A DNA stretch of 64,000 nt from Bacillota bacterium (GCA_023443025.1 JAEZWM010000049.1:62001-126000), one strand, 5' to 3'; shown: positions 42,693-52,458, numbered from the stretch's first letter. Notes: generated from the letters alone by a model not told the origin. A program made the numbers and translations.

Positions 42693-45317
42693 TTATTCTT
42701 GTGATTTTAAATGGCTTTGTGCTGCTGCAAGTCTAGCAATCGGTACACGGAATGGGGAACAAGATACATAATCTAATCCAATCTTGTTGAAGAATTCAAT
42801 AGAAGCAGGATCTCCACCATGTTCACCACATATTCCTAAATGGATGTCACTTCTAGTTGATTTACCTTTTTCTACTGCCATTTCCAGTAATTGACCTACA
42901 CCTGATTGATCTAAAGTTTCAAATGGACTCTTTTCTAAAATGTTTTTTTCTACATAATCCGATAAGAATTTACCTGCGTCATCTCTAGAAAAACCAAAAG
43001 TCATTTGAGTCATGTCATTTGTTCCAAAACTAAAGAATTCAGCATGTTCTGCTATTTCATTTGCAAGAAGTGCCGCTCTAGGAACTTCAATCATAGTACC
43101 AATCTTATGAGTGATTGTATCTGAGTTTTCTTCGAAAACTGAAGCAATTTCATCTACTATCTCATTCTTAACAAAGTCAAGTTCTTTTACATCGCCAACA
43201 AGTGGAATCATTATTTCTACGACTGCTTCGATGTTCTCAGATTTTAGTTGTAGTGCTGCTTCCATAATAGCTCTTGCTTGCATTCTGTAAATCTCAGGAT
43301 AAGTTACAGCAAGTCTACAACCTCTATGTCCAAGCATTGGGTTAACTTCTGCAAGTTCTTTCGCTGTATCCATTATCTCATCTTTATCAATGTTTAGGTC
43401 AGAAGCGAGTTTTAATAAATCCTCTTTAGAAGATGGTATGAACTCATGAAGTGGTGGATCTAGTAGTCTGACAGTAACGGATTTTCCTTGCATAGTTTTA
43501 AATATATGATAGAAATCATCCCTTTGAATAGGAAGAATTTTCTCTAAAGCTTTTTGTCTTACATTTGCATCTTTTGCAAGAATCATTTCTCTAACTGCAA
43601 GTATACGATCTTCTTGGAAGAACATATGCTCAGTACGGCAAAGTCCAATTCCTTCTGCTCCAAAATTAAGTGCAACTTCTGCATCTCTAGGAGTGTCAGC
43701 ATTTGTTCTAACTTCTAGCCTCTTAAGTTCATTGACCCACTTCATAAAAGTTTCAAAACTTCCGGCTAATTCAGGATCAACTTTTTTGATTTCACCAGCA
43801 TATACATATCCGGTAGTACCGTCTAAAGAAATTAAGTCGCCTTCTTTGAAAACTTTATCTCCGGCTCTCATAATCTTTTGTGCTTCATCAACTCTTAGTT
43901 CATTAGCACCTGCGACGCAGCATTTACCCATTCCACGAGCAACTACTGCTGCGTGAGATGTCATACCGCCTCTTGAGGTTAGTATACCTTGAGCTATTAT
44001 CATACCTTCTATGTCTTCAGGTGAAGTTTCTTGTCTAACTATAATTACTTTTTCGCCTCTCTCAACAGCCTCAACTGACTCTTTGGAACTAAAGTATATT
44101 CTACCTGAAGCAGCTCCCGGAGATGCTGCTAAGCCCTTTGTTATTACTTCACTTGTTTTTAATTCTTCAGCATCAAAGTTAGGATGTAGTAATTGAGATA
44201 GGGAATCAGGCTCTATTCTCATAATAGCTTCTTCTTTAGTTATCAAGCCTTCGTTTACCATATCTACGGCTATATTTATTGCTGCCTGTGTAGTTCTTTT
44301 ACCATTCCTAGTTTGAAGAATATAAAGTGTTCCGTTTTCTATAGTGAATTCTAAGTCCTGCATATCTCGGTAGTGCTTTTCTAGTTTTTCAGACGTTTCG
44401 TGGAACTGTTTATAAACTTCAGGCATAACTTTATTAAGCTCATGAATTTCTTCAGGTGTTCTAATTCCAGCTACCACATCTTCACCCTGTGCATCAACTA
44501 AAAACTCACCAAATAGTTCATTTTCACCTGTTGCCGGGTTTCTCGAAAATGCAACACCCGTTCCTGACGTATTTCCCATATTACCAAATACCATGGATTG
44601 TATATTAACAGCAGTTCCTAAGTCATCAGGAATTTCATGAAGTCTTCTATAAATTCTTGCCCTTGAGTTGTTCCAGGATTTAAATACTGCTTGTGTGGCA
44701 AGATAGAGCTGATCTAATGGATCTTGCGGGAATGGTTCACCGATTTCTCTCTCGTATATTTTTTTGAATTGTTCAACGATATTTTTTAAATCATCAGCAC
44801 TTAAATCAGTGTCTTTCTCAGCTCCAACTTTCTCTTTAACTTCTTCAAGAACCGAGTCAAAAAAAGATTTTGGTACATCCATAGCTACATCAGAAAACAT
44901 TTGAATGAATCTTCTATAAGAATCATATGCAAATCTTTCATTTCCGGTGGATTTAGCAAGGCCAACAACTGCATTGTCATTTAGACCTAGATTAAGAATA
45001 GTATCCATCATACCTGGCATAGAAAATACAGCACCTGACCTAACTGAAAATAGTAACGGGTTATTCTCATCAGCGAACTTTTTACCAATTAATTCTTCAG
45101 TGTCGTGAATATGCTCTTTGATCTCTTCTTTCAATGCGTCCCAAATAACTTCGTCCTCTTCATAAAACCTATTACATGCCTCTGTAGTAACAGTGAATCC
45201 TGGAGGGACGTTTAGACCTAAGTTAGTCATCTCTGCCAGATTTGCACCTTTACCACCTAGAAGTGACTTCATGTCCTTATTGCCCTCTTTAAAATTGTAA
45301 ACATATTTTTCTAACAT
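42693..45317 (-). CDS. ppdK: pyruvate phosphate dikinase
   Basis: PpdK interconverts PEP, AMP and PPi with pyruvate, ATP and Pi; in anaerobes it often works towards ATP. The 874-residue length equals that of the Clostridium symbiosum enzyme. The N-terminal nucleotide domain has GGKGANLAEM and FSVRSGAVFSMPGMMDT. The phospho-His455 is in RGGMTSHAAVVARGMGK with the regulatory Thr453 two residues before. The C-terminal barrel has GLCRTEHMF, MLGHRGCRL, FSFGTNDMTQMTFG and the catalytic Cys830 in GICGEHGGDP. AGGAGGAAG precedes ATG 45317. The regulator gene lies just upstream on the same strand. Confidence 0.97.
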   Translation of the reverse strand: MLEKYVYNFKEGNKDMKSLLGGKGANLAEMTNLGLNVPPGFTVTTEACNRFYEEDEVIWDALKEEIKEHIHDTEELIGKKFADENNPLLFSVRSGAVFSMPGMMDTILNLGLNDNAVVGLAKSTGNERFAYDSYRRFIQMFSDVAMDVPKSFFDSVLEEVKEKVGAEKDTDLSADDLKNIVEQFKKIYEREIGEPFPQDPLDQLYLATQAVFKSWNNSRARIYRRLHEIPDDLGTAVNIQSMVFGNMGNTSGTGVAFSRNPATGENELFGEFLVDAQGEDVVAGIRTPEEIHELNKVMPEVYKQFHETSEKLEKHYRDMQDLEFTIENGTLYILQTRNGKRTTQAAINIAVDMVNEGLITKEEAIMRIEPDSLSQLLHPNFDAEELKTSEVITKGLAASPGAASGRIYFSSKESVEAVERGEKVIIVRQETSPEDIEGMIIAQGILTSRGGMTSHAAVVARGMGKCCVAGANELRVDEAQKIMRAGDKVFKEGDLISLDGTTGYVYAGEIKKVDPELAGSFETFMKWVNELKRLEVRTNADTPRDAEVALNFGAEGIGLCRTEHMFFQEDRILAVREMILAKDANVRQKALEKILPIQRDDFYHIFKTMQGKSVTVRLLDPPLHEFIPSSKEDLLKLASDLNIDKDEIMDTAKELAEVNPMLGHRGCRLAVTYPEIYRMQARAIMEAALQLKSENIEAVVEIMIPLVGDVKELDFVKNEIVDEIASVFEENSDTITHKIGTMIEVPRAALLANEIAEHAEFFSFGTNDMTQMTFGFSRDDAGKFLSDYVEKNILEKSPFETLDQSGVGQLLEMAVEKGKSTRSDIHLGICGEHGGDPASIEFFNKIGLDYVSCSPFRVPIARLAAAQSHLKSQE

Positions 45318-45330
45318 AATCTTCCTCCTT

Positions 45331-46152
45331 TTATATTATTGTACTATTTGCTTTTTTGATATAATTAATTATGATATCTGCAGTCTCTTCTATAGCTTTA
45401 TTAGAGACATCAATTATCGGACAGCCAATTTTCTTCATTATTACATGTGCATACTCGATTTCTTCTAATATTCTTTCTAAATTTGAGTACGATGAACCGA
45501 GAGGTAATCCTAGTGACTTAAGTCTTTCTTTTCTTATTTTATTTAAATTCTCTGGAGAATTTGTAAGTCCAACAATTTTCTTAGTTGGTATTTGGAAAAG
45601 TTCATCCGGTGGAATAGTCTCGGGTACAAGTGGGATATTTGCTACCCTATAATTTTTGTTGGCTAGATACATTGATAGGGGAGTTTTAGATGTTCTTGAA
45701 ATACCAATTATTGCTAAATCTGCTATTAACAATCCTCTTGGATCTTTTCCATCATCATATCTCACGGCAAATTCAATAGCTTCCACCCGTTTGAAGTAAT
45801 TTTCATCAAGTTTACGTAGTGCACCGGGTTTAGTAGATGGAGTTAGATTTGTAGCTCTTTCAATCGCTACTATAGATGGTGTCATTACATCGACACTAAT
45901 GATATTGTTGATTTCACAGAACTTTTTTATAACATTTAAAAGTGCCTCATCGACAAGCGAATAAAACACAATATTATTATCGGTGTCGTTGATTTCATCC
46001 AATATATTATGTAAAATCGTAACCGACCTAATATGAGAGAACTTTTTAATATTGTGCTCTAATCCCTCAAATTGGGCTATTGAGGCTCTGACAGTTTGTT
46101 CTGCAGTATCTCCAATTGAATCGCTAAGTACATAAATAGTTAATTGATTCAT
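45331..46152 (-). CDS. PPDK regulatory protein (ADP-dependent kinase/phosphorylase, DUF299)
   Basis: The bifunctional protein inactivates PPDK by phosphorylating its active-site Thr with ADP and reactivates it by phosphorolysis. The 273-residue product shows YVLSDSIGDTAEQTVRA at the N-terminus, DLAIIGISRTSKTPLSMYLA with the P-loop-like GISRTSKT, and NIPLVPETIPPDELF. It sits immediately upstream of ppdK on the same strand, with 13 bases between the two reading frames, so enzyme and regulator are co-expressed. A GCGAGGTAG site precedes ATG 46152. Confidence 0.95.
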   Translation of the reverse strand: MNQLTIYVLSDSIGDTAEQTVRASIAQFEGLEHNIKKFSHIRSVTILHNILDEINDTDNNIVFYSLVDEALLNVIKKFCEINNIISVDVMTPSIVAIERATNLTPSTKPGALRKLDENYFKRVEAIEFAVRYDDGKDPRGLLIADLAIIGISRTSKTPLSMYLANKNYRVANIPLVPETIPPDELFQIPTKKIVGLTNSPENLNKIRKERLKSLGLPLGSSYSNLERILEEIEYAHVIMKKIGCPIIDVSNKAIEETADIIINYIKKANSTII

Positions 46153-46258
46153 ATACTACCTCGCTTTTTTTAAATATTTCTATTAATTATATTATACACT
46201 AATACACTAAATATGAACAGTTATCTAGCTGATTCTATCATCTATTTTTTTATAATTC

Positions 46259-46287
46259 TTGACATTTATATTTGTGAATACTATACT
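46259..46287 (+). promoter_or_regulatory. promoter of the valS T-box transcript
   Basis: TTGACA at 46259-46264 and TATACT at 46282-46287 are separated by 17 bases. Transcription should begin near 46294, just before the T-box leader. Confidence 0.82.
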
Positions 46288-46299
46288 TAAATTATAATT

Positions 46300-46483
46300 T
46301 GATAGGACTATGAAGAGGAGTAGTATCTTTATAACTGCCGTTCAGAGAGAAAATGTTTTGGTGAAAGTTTTCCGGTAGAATATTGAGAAGTCGCCTTGGA
46401 GTTCATAATACTGAGTGCTGCAATATGCAGAATATAGGTGGTACCGCGAAGTTCTTCGTCCTATGCGAAGGACTATTTTTTTT
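46300..46483 (+). promoter_or_regulatory. T-box riboswitch leader of valS, specifier GTC
   Basis: The leader shows T-box landmarks in order: AGAGGAGTAGTA of stem I, AGAGAG, GGTGAAAG, the segment GAAGTCGCCTTGGAG, and the T-box GGTGGTACCGCG at 46437-46448. The codon GTC at 46390-46392 sits at the specifier position and reads valine, in agreement with the downstream gene. AGTTCTTCG pairs with CGAAGGACT (46450-46474) and is followed by eight T, the terminator. Uncharged tRNA-Val should stabilise the antiterminator and allow valS expression. Confidence 0.93.
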
Positions 46484-46496
46484 GAGGAGGAAAATA

Positions 46497-49145
46497 TTGA
46501 AAGAAATAAAAGAGTTAAGTAAAACGTATGAACCTGCGTCTTTTGAAGATAGGTTGTATAAAAAATGGAAATCAGAAGGTCATTTTATAGCCGATCCAAA
46601 AAGTGAAAAGCCCTCTTATAGCATTGTAATGCCGCCTCCAAACGTAACTGGAGATCTTCATTTGGGCCATGCAATTAATAATACACTTCAGGATGTTTTG
46701 ATTAGATGGAAAAGACTCTCAGGATATGAAGTACTTTGGGTTCCAGGAACTGATCATGCCAGCATATCAACAGAAGCAAGAGTTGTGGCTAAGCTAGAAA
46801 GTGAAGGAATAAAAAAAGAAAGTCTAACCAGAGAGGAATTTTTAAAAGAAGCTTGGGATTGGACACATAAATATGGTGGCAATATAAAACACCAACTTGA
46901 AAGATTAGGTGTTTCTTGTGATTGGTCTAGAGATAGCTTTACTCTTGATGAGAATCTTTCCGAAGCGGTTATTGAAGTTTTTATTAGACTTTATGAAGAA
47001 GGTCTTATATATCAAGGTGATAGGATAGTAAATTGGTGTCCATCATGCGGAACTGCCATTTCCGATATAGAGGTTGAACATGCGGATGAAGAAGGAAAAT
47101 TATATTATATAAACTATCCAATAATAGGAGAAGACAGTAGCATTATGATTGCTACAACCAGACCTGAAACTATGTTAGGTGATCTTGCAGTTGCTGTAAA
47201 TCCTGAAGATGAAAGATACTCTGAATTTATTGGTAAAATGCTAAGCTTACCACTAGTAAATAGGGAGATACCAATAATATCCGATGAATATGTTCTTTCA
47301 GAATTTGGAACAGGAGCTGTAAAAATCACGCCATCACATGATCCTAATGATTTTGTAGTGGGAGAAAGACATAACCTTGGACAGTGCATAGTTATAGAAA
47401 ATGACGCAACCATTTCTGAAGGATACGGAGAGTTTTCAGGCAAGGATAGATATATCGCCAGAAAGATGATTGTAGAAGAGTTACAGAAACTGGGATTATT
47501 AGTTAAAATAGAAAATCATGCTCATGCAGTAGGACACTGTGAGAGATGCGATGCCGTTATTGAGCCTCTTATATCCAAACAATGGTTTGTAAAAATGAAA
47601 GAACTTGCAAAACCAGCTAAAGATGCTTATGCAAGTGGAGAACTTAACCTTTATCCGGATAGATTCGGAAAGATATATACTAATTGGTTGGATAATATAC
47701 GGGATTGGTGTATTTCTAGGCAACTTTGGTGGGGACATAGACTACCGGTATACTACTGTGAAGAATGCGGGGAAACCATTATAAGCCGAGAAATGCCTGA
47801 TATATGTCCTAGTTGTAATAGTTCCAGAATCAAACAAGATGAAGATACTCTTGATACATGGTTTTCATCTGCATTATGGCCTTTCTCTACTCTAGGATGG
47901 CCTAAGGATACAGAAGACTTGAAAAAATTCTTCCCAACAGACGTACTGGTAACAGGATACGATATTATATTTTTCTGGGTAATTAGAATGGTATTTTCAT
48001 CACTACACCAAATGGGAGAACTTCCGTTTAAAGATGTATACTTTAACGGTCTTGTAAGGGATTCTCAAGGACGAAAAATGAGTAAATCTTTAAATAATGG
48101 TATCGATCCATTGGAAGTAATAGATAAGTATGGAGCAGATGCTTTAAGATTCATGTTAATAACAGGAAACACTCCTGGAAATGATATGAGGTTTTATGTT
48201 GAAAGGGTAGAGGCTGCTAGAAACTTTGCAAATAAATTATGGAATGCATCCAGATTTGTATTGATGCATATGGACAAAAACACTTCCGATGACATAAGTG
48301 CAATAGATTTAGAAACAACAGATAAATGGATTATTACAAAATTAGAAAATACAATCCATAATGTTGAAGTCAATTTAAATAGATATGACTTGGGAATTGC
48401 TGCAGGTAATTTACATGATTTTATATGGGATATGTTCTGTGATTGGTATATTGAGCTTGTGAAAAATAGATTGTTCTCAAATGATGAACAAAGTAAAGAA
48501 GCTGCTAAAACAACACTTCTTTATGTACTCAAAAACATATTAAAGTTACTACATCCATTTATGCCATTTATTACTGAAGAGATATATTCTTTCTTACCTA
48601 ATGTTGATGGACTTCTAATCAATGAAACTTGGCCTGTTTATAAAGAAGATTTAAAATTCAATAAAGAAGAATTTGAGATAGAAACAATGATTGAGGCTGT
48701 TAAAGCAATAAGAAATATTAGAACAGAGATGAATATACATCCTTCTAAGAAATCTGATGTATATTTACTTTCAAATGATGATCAAATAATAGATACATTT
48801 AAAACTAATAAAGATATGTTATTCTCTCTAGCAAATACTAGTGATTTCTATATTACTGAAGAGGATTATACCGATGATTCTATGACAATAGTAAAGAGTG
48901 GATACAAGTTGTTTATTCCACTAAAAGGATTAATAGACTATGAAAAGGAATTACTAAGACTAAATAAAGAAAAAGAGAATATAGAGTCTGAAATTAAAAG
49001 AGCATCAGGAAAACTCAATAACGAAAGTTTTGTAAGCAAAGCTCCAGAACATGTGGTAACAGCTGAGAAAGAAAAACTTGAAAAGTACGAAAAACTTTTA
49101 GCGGAAATCAATAACAGTATAAAAGAAGTGGAAAATAAAATATAA
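46497..49145 (+). CDS. valS: valine-tRNA ligase
   Basis: ValS attaches valine to tRNA-Val and edits mischarged threonine. The 882-residue class I synthetase has PPPNVTGDLHLGHAINN (HIGH), the DHASISTEARV segment, an editing domain with TTRPETMLGDLAVAV, DTWFSSALWPFSTLGWP, and GRKMSKSLNNGIDP (KMSKS). The C-terminal coiled coil is typical of ValRS. The start is TTG 46497, behind GAGGAGG; the longer open frame from 46383 runs through the T-box leader and cannot be coding. It overlaps folC by one base. Confidence 0.97.
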   Translation: MKEIKELSKTYEPASFEDRLYKKWKSEGHFIADPKSEKPSYSIVMPPPNVTGDLHLGHAINNTLQDVLIRWKRLSGYEVLWVPGTDHASISTEARVVAKLESEGIKKESLTREEFLKEAWDWTHKYGGNIKHQLERLGVSCDWSRDSFTLDENLSEAVIEVFIRLYEEGLIYQGDRIVNWCPSCGTAISDIEVEHADEEGKLYYINYPIIGEDSSIMIATTRPETMLGDLAVAVNPEDERYSEFIGKMLSLPLVNREIPIISDEYVLSEFGTGAVKITPSHDPNDFVVGERHNLGQCIVIENDATISEGYGEFSGKDRYIARKMIVEELQKLGLLVKIENHAHAVGHCERCDAVIEPLISKQWFVKMKELAKPAKDAYASGELNLYPDRFGKIYTNWLDNIRDWCISRQLWWGHRLPVYYCEECGETIISREMPDICPSCNSSRIKQDEDTLDTWFSSALWPFSTLGWPKDTEDLKKFFPTDVLVTGYDIIFFWVIRMVFSSLHQMGELPFKDVYFNGLVRDSQGRKMSKSLNNGIDPLEVIDKYGADALRFMLITGNTPGNDMRFYVERVEAARNFANKLWNASRFVLMHMDKNTSDDISAIDLETTDKWIITKLENTIHNVEVNLNRYDLGIAAGNLHDFIWDMFCDWYIELVKNRLFSNDEQSKEAAKTTLLYVLKNILKLLHPFMPFITEEIYSFLPNVDGLLINETWPVYKEDLKFNKEEFEIETMIEAVKAIRNIRTEMNIHPSKKSDVYLLSNDDQIIDTFKTNKDMLFSLANTSDFYITEEDYTDDSMTIVKSGYKLFIPLKGLIDYEKELLRLNKEKENIESEIKRASGKLNNESFVSKAPEHVVTAEKEKLEKYEKLLAEINNSIKEVENKI

Positions 49146-50392
49146 TGGAATATAAAAAAGCTTTGGATTACATCAATTCTGATGATAAAAGAGGGCATAC
49201 CGGAAGTCTTGATAATATATCAAGACTTCTTGATGCACTTGGAAACCCACATAATAAACTAAAATTTGTTCATGTGACCGGAACAAATGGAAAAGGGTCT
49301 ACATCAAATTTTATTGCTGCAATATTAAAAGAATCTGGATATAATGTAGGACTTTTTACTTCCCCTCATATTTTACAGATTAATGAAAGAATAAAGTTAA
49401 ACCAGCAAGAAATAACCAATAATGATTTCGGAAAATATATGGAAATCGTAAAGGAGGCTATAGATAAGCTAGACTTTATTCCCACTTACTTTGAAATTTT
49501 AGTTGCTTTAGGCTTAGTCTATTTTGCTGATAAGAACGCTGACATAGTCGTTCTGGAAGTTGGAATAGGAGGAGCAAAAGATCCTACAAATATCGTAAAA
49601 AACACAATGGTTTCAGTAATAACTCCAATAGGACTTGATCATAAGGATAGGTTAGGTAATACTGTTGAAGAAGTAGCATTTGAAAAATCAGGGATAATAA
49701 AGGAAAACTCTAAAGTCATTTCATATAATAACGTAGAATCAGTTAATAAGATTTTTTCTGATAAAGCAATGGAAAAAAATTCACCAATTACATTTTTCGA
49801 TCCATCGAATGTTGATATTATCTATTCTGATTTATCAGGAAGTCGTTTTAAATATGAAGATATTACCTATGACCTTAATATGCTAGGAGAACACCAAATA
49901 TATAATGCAGTTATGGCGATTATTACCGTAAAAGCATTAGGTTTTGAATCTGATCAAAAGGCAGTCTACAATGCGTTAAAGAATGCTACTTGGTTAGGCA
50001 GAATGACCGTGGTTTCAAAAAATCCGACTTTCATTATTGATGGTGCACATAACGAGCATGGCTTTGCCGCTCTTTTAAAGAATTTAAAATCATTAAATAA
50101 ACCTAGTATAATTCTTGGATTAGGGATAATGAAAGACAAGGAAATAGGAATAAATTTGGAACAACTAACAAAACTTGCAAAAATAGTCTTGTTCATAAAA
50201 AGTGAATATGAAAGAGCAATGCCCGAAGAAGAGCTCAGTGATTTATTTTCCGATATTAAATTCAAAACTTTTTCTAATATTTCAGAATCAATAGATTATG
50301 CTCTTGAAATATCTGATAAAGATGATGTAATAATATTTACAGGTTCACTATATGTAGCCGGGGAGTTAATAAGTATTTTCAAAAACAAGTAA
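49145..50392 (+). CDS. folC: folylpolyglutamate synthase/dihydrofolate synthase
   Basis: FolC adds glutamate to folates and possibly to dihydropteroate. The 415-residue Mur ligase-like protein has the P-loop VTGTNGKGSTSNFIAA, the YNVGLFTSPHI folate segment, VVLEVGIGGAKDPTN, the ITPIGLDHKDRLG His-Asp motif, and IIDGAHNEHGF in the C-terminal domain. The frame begins at the last base of valS, the same valS-folC order as in Bacillus. The valine T-box therefore also controls this gene in part. Bifunctionality is not decided by sequence alone. Confidence 0.94.
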   Translation: MEYKKALDYINSDDKRGHTGSLDNISRLLDALGNPHNKLKFVHVTGTNGKGSTSNFIAAILKESGYNVGLFTSPHILQINERIKLNQQEITNNDFGKYMEIVKEAIDKLDFIPTYFEILVALGLVYFADKNADIVVLEVGIGGAKDPTNIVKNTMVSVITPIGLDHKDRLGNTVEEVAFEKSGIIKENSKVISYNNVESVNKIFSDKAMEKNSPITFFDPSNVDIIYSDLSGSRFKYEDITYDLNMLGEHQIYNAVMAIITVKALGFESDQKAVYNALKNATWLGRMTVVSKNPTFIIDGAHNEHGFAALLKNLKSLNKPSIILGLGIMKDKEIGINLEQLTKLAKIVLFIKSEYERAMPEEELSDLFSDIKFKTFSNISESIDYALEISDKDDVIIFTGSLYVAGELISIFKNK

Positions 50393-50490
50393 AAAGATTA
50401 CCCATTTAAAGCCACTTCTGCTATAATTATATTAAGTGAGATAATTTTACTGGATTGCATATTTGAAATTGGTTCATAGTAGAGGTGGTT

Positions 50491-50643
50491 ATGGATAGTT
50501 TAACAATTATAATAGTATTTGTATTTATCATGATTTTAGTTAGTATTCAGTATACGTTAAATAAAATTTTAATGGAGATTAAGACAATTAAGAAGATAAA
50601 AGAAGATAATATGTTTAGTGAGAGGTTTAAATATGATAAATAA
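50491..50643 (+). CDS. 50-residue single-span membrane protein overlapping hpt
   Basis: ATG 50491 follows GAGGTGGTT. The frame gives 50 residues: an N-terminal hydrophobic helix TIIIVFVFIMILVSIQYTL (about 4-22), then a basic, charged tail with KIKEDN and a terminal FKYDK. The stop TAA (50641-50643) overlaps the hpt ATG at 50633 in the ATGATAAATAA junction, and no ribosome site for hpt would be free of it, so translation is probably coupled. No family is recognised. The frame has good codon pattern and ribosome site but is short, so I hold it at moderate confidence. Confidence 0.6.
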   Translation: MDSLTIIIVFVFIMILVSIQYTLNKILMEIKTIKKIKEDNMFSERFKYDK

Positions 50644-51163
50644 GGACCGTATAATACTTTTTAATGAATTAGAGATTAAAAAAAGAATAAAAGAAATGGC
50701 TGCTGAAATTGATAATTACTATAATGGGAATAAAATAGTTGTTATATCCCTTTTGAGAGGTAGTTTTATTTTTGCTGCTGATTTAGTTAGAGAAATAAAG
50801 TCTACTATAAACATTGATTTTCTTACAACTTCATCCTATGATAACGAGAAGATATCTTCAGGATTTGTTCAAATAGTCAATGATATAAGAGAGGATATCT
50901 CAGACAGAGATGTTCTGTTAGTTGATGACATATTAGATTCCGGAAAAACTATGAATTATGTAATTAAGCACCTAGAAAAAAGAAATCCTAGGTCAATAAA
51001 AACATGTGTCCTACTGGATAAACCATCCAGGAGAACTGAAAATATTGAACCGGATTTTGTGGGTTTTGAGATAGAAGATGTTTTTATTGTAGGCTATGGG
51101 TTAAATTACGGGGATTTTTATAGGAACGTACCTTATATTTTTACTTTTGACAATGATAAATAA
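50633..51163 (+). CDS. hpt: hypoxanthine phosphoribosyltransferase
   Basis: Hpt salvages hypoxanthine or guanine by adding PRPP-derived ribose phosphate. The 176-residue protein has LLRGSFIFAADLVREI, LTTSSYDNEKISSG, the PRPP motif VLLVDDILDSGKTMNYV, and VGYGLNYGDFYRNVPYI at the C-terminus. The DDILDSGKT form marks Hpt and not PyrR. ATG 50633 is preferred over in-frame upstream starts because it matches the family length. It overlaps the small membrane ORF upstream and the CPBP protease gene downstream. Confidence 0.95.
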   Translation: MINKDRIILFNELEIKKRIKEMAAEIDNYYNGNKIVVISLLRGSFIFAADLVREIKSTINIDFLTTSSYDNEKISSGFVQIVNDIREDISDRDVLLVDDILDSGKTMNYVIKHLEKRNPRSIKTCVLLDKPSRRTENIEPDFVGFEIEDVFIVGYGLNYGDFYRNVPYIFTFDNDK

Positions 51164-52106
51164 TATTCTAGAATCTAAAGTATTTAAAACCAATGGACTG
51201 ATATTAATTATTAATTTAATCTTTGTAATATTAAGTAAAAGATTAAATGCTATAAATTCAGAATTTGGTTTTGTTTTTTATCAGCTGGTTTTTATTTTAA
51301 CACCAGGAATTTTATATTTACGGTATTCCCGATATGATATTAAAGAAATAGTAAGAGAATCTCAAATAAATTTAGAAATGATATTATATTCGGTTACTAT
51401 AGTTGTGCTGGGTTATCCTTTAATTGCTATAACCAGTTATATATTAAATAAAGAGTCATTAGTAGGTTCTGGTATTACTTCCGATTTCTTTAGTAAGAAT
51501 GCCTTTATTTCTTTAATATTATTGGTATTAATGTACGCAGTTCTTCCGGCTATATGTGAGGAATTTGCTTTTAGAGGAGTGCTTAACAAAATATACAGTA
51601 AGTACAGCTTCAAAACTAGGGTTTTAATTATATCTCTAGTATTTGCTTTAATGCATTATGACACAAGAAATTTTATAGGCCCTTTTTTATTATCAATACT
51701 GCTTTTATACTTATATTCAAGGTCGGGATCATTAATACCTGCAATAATAGGACATTTTGCATATAATTTACTTGGACTAATTGTAATTTATATTCTATAC
51801 TACTTAAATACCGGAAATTTCATATTTATACCAACTTTGGATTTGAAAATATTGTCTGTCTCAATTGTATTATTATCTTTGATTTTAATCTATCCAATTT
51901 ATAAAATAATAGATATAATTGAGTCTAAGTATAGATTGAAAGAGAAGCTTAAAGAATCTAGATCAGAAGTAATAGGCCAGATAAGTATACTCGAATATTA
52001 TGGAAGTAAAATAAACTATAGTGGATATAAAGAAATATTTACAGACACACTTAATTTTTCCCCTATAATACTCCTTTTTTTATTATATACAATTGTTGCA
52101 AAATAA
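51153..52106 (+). CDS. CPBP-family intramembrane metalloprotease
   Basis: The 317-residue membrane protein has about eight hydrophobic helices. The active site of the CAAX protease/bacteriocin-processing family is visible: AICEEFAFRGVLNKIY (EExxxR), FALMHYDTRN, and IIGHFAYNLLG (HxxxN). Substrates of such proteases are often bacteriocins, quorum peptides or anti-sigma factors, but nothing near this gene reveals one. The start ATG overlaps the hpt stop (ATGATAAATAA) and no strong ribosome site is seen, so it may be coupled to hpt. The 60-residue C-terminal tail is cytoplasmic and ends in one more helix. Confidence 0.85.
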   Translation: MINNILESKVFKTNGLILIINLIFVILSKRLNAINSEFGFVFYQLVFILTPGILYLRYSRYDIKEIVRESQINLEMILYSVTIVVLGYPLIAITSYILNKESLVGSGITSDFFSKNAFISLILLVLMYAVLPAICEEFAFRGVLNKIYSKYSFKTRVLIISLVFALMHYDTRNFIGPFLLSILLLYLYSRSGSLIPAIIGHFAYNLLGLIVIYILYYLNTGNFIFIPTLDLKILSVSIVLLSLILIYPIYKIIDIIESKYRLKEKLKESRSEVIGQISILEYYGSKINYSGYKEIFTDTLNFSPIILLFLLYTIVAK

Positions 52107-52173
52107 TGTTTTTAAGTTCTTTATTAGTATTATTATCGCTTGATTTAGATTAAAGAATTTATTTATGAAAAGG

Positions 52174-52203
52174 TTGACAATTATGTTTATTCTATGTTAT
52201 AGT
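52174..52203 (+). promoter_or_regulatory. promoter of the cold shock gene
   Basis: TTGACA at 52174-52179 is followed after 18 bases by TATAGT at 52198-52203 (TTATAG gives 17). The leader to the ATG at 52255 is about 45 bases. Confidence 0.72.
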
Positions 52204-52254
52204 TACTATTGATGGCAAAAGTCATTAAAGTTTTATTTTGAAGGAGTGTATTAA

Positions 52255-52458
52255 ATGGTAAAGGGAACTGTAAAATGGTTCAATGCAACAAAAGGATATG
52301 GATTTATTTCAACTGAAGAAGGAGAGGACGTATTTGTTCACTACTCAGCTTTAGAAGATACAGGTGAATTCAGAACTCTAGATGAAGGACAAGAAGTAGA
52401 ATTCGAAATTACTGACGGCGAAAAAGGTCCTCAAGCTTCTAACGTAGTAAAGTTATAA
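52255..52458 (+). CDS. csp: cold shock protein of the CspA family
   Basis: The 67-residue protein is a single OB-fold cold shock domain that binds single-stranded RNA and DNA. RNP1 KGYGFI and RNP2 VFVHYSAL are intact, with KGTVKWFNATKGYGFIS before and PQASNVVKL at the end. The length is standard. AGGAGTG precedes ATG 52255 and it has its own promoter and terminator, consistent with high-level single-gene expression. Several paralogues are usual in Firmicutes; only one lies in this window. Confidence 0.97.
   Translation: MVKGTVKWFNATKGYGFISTEEGEDVFVHYSALEDTGEFRTLDEGQEVEFEITDGEKGPQASNVVKL

Noticed and set aside
46383..46496. N-terminal extension of valS
   Set aside because: The region is the specifier, T-box and terminator of a T-box leader; ValS family length begins at 46497.
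50633..51163. PyrR, which would fit the PyrR-type leader
   Set aside because: The PRPP motif is VDDILDSGKT, which is the hypoxanthine phosphoribosyltransferase form, and the C-terminal GLNYGDFYRNVPYI belongs to Hpt.
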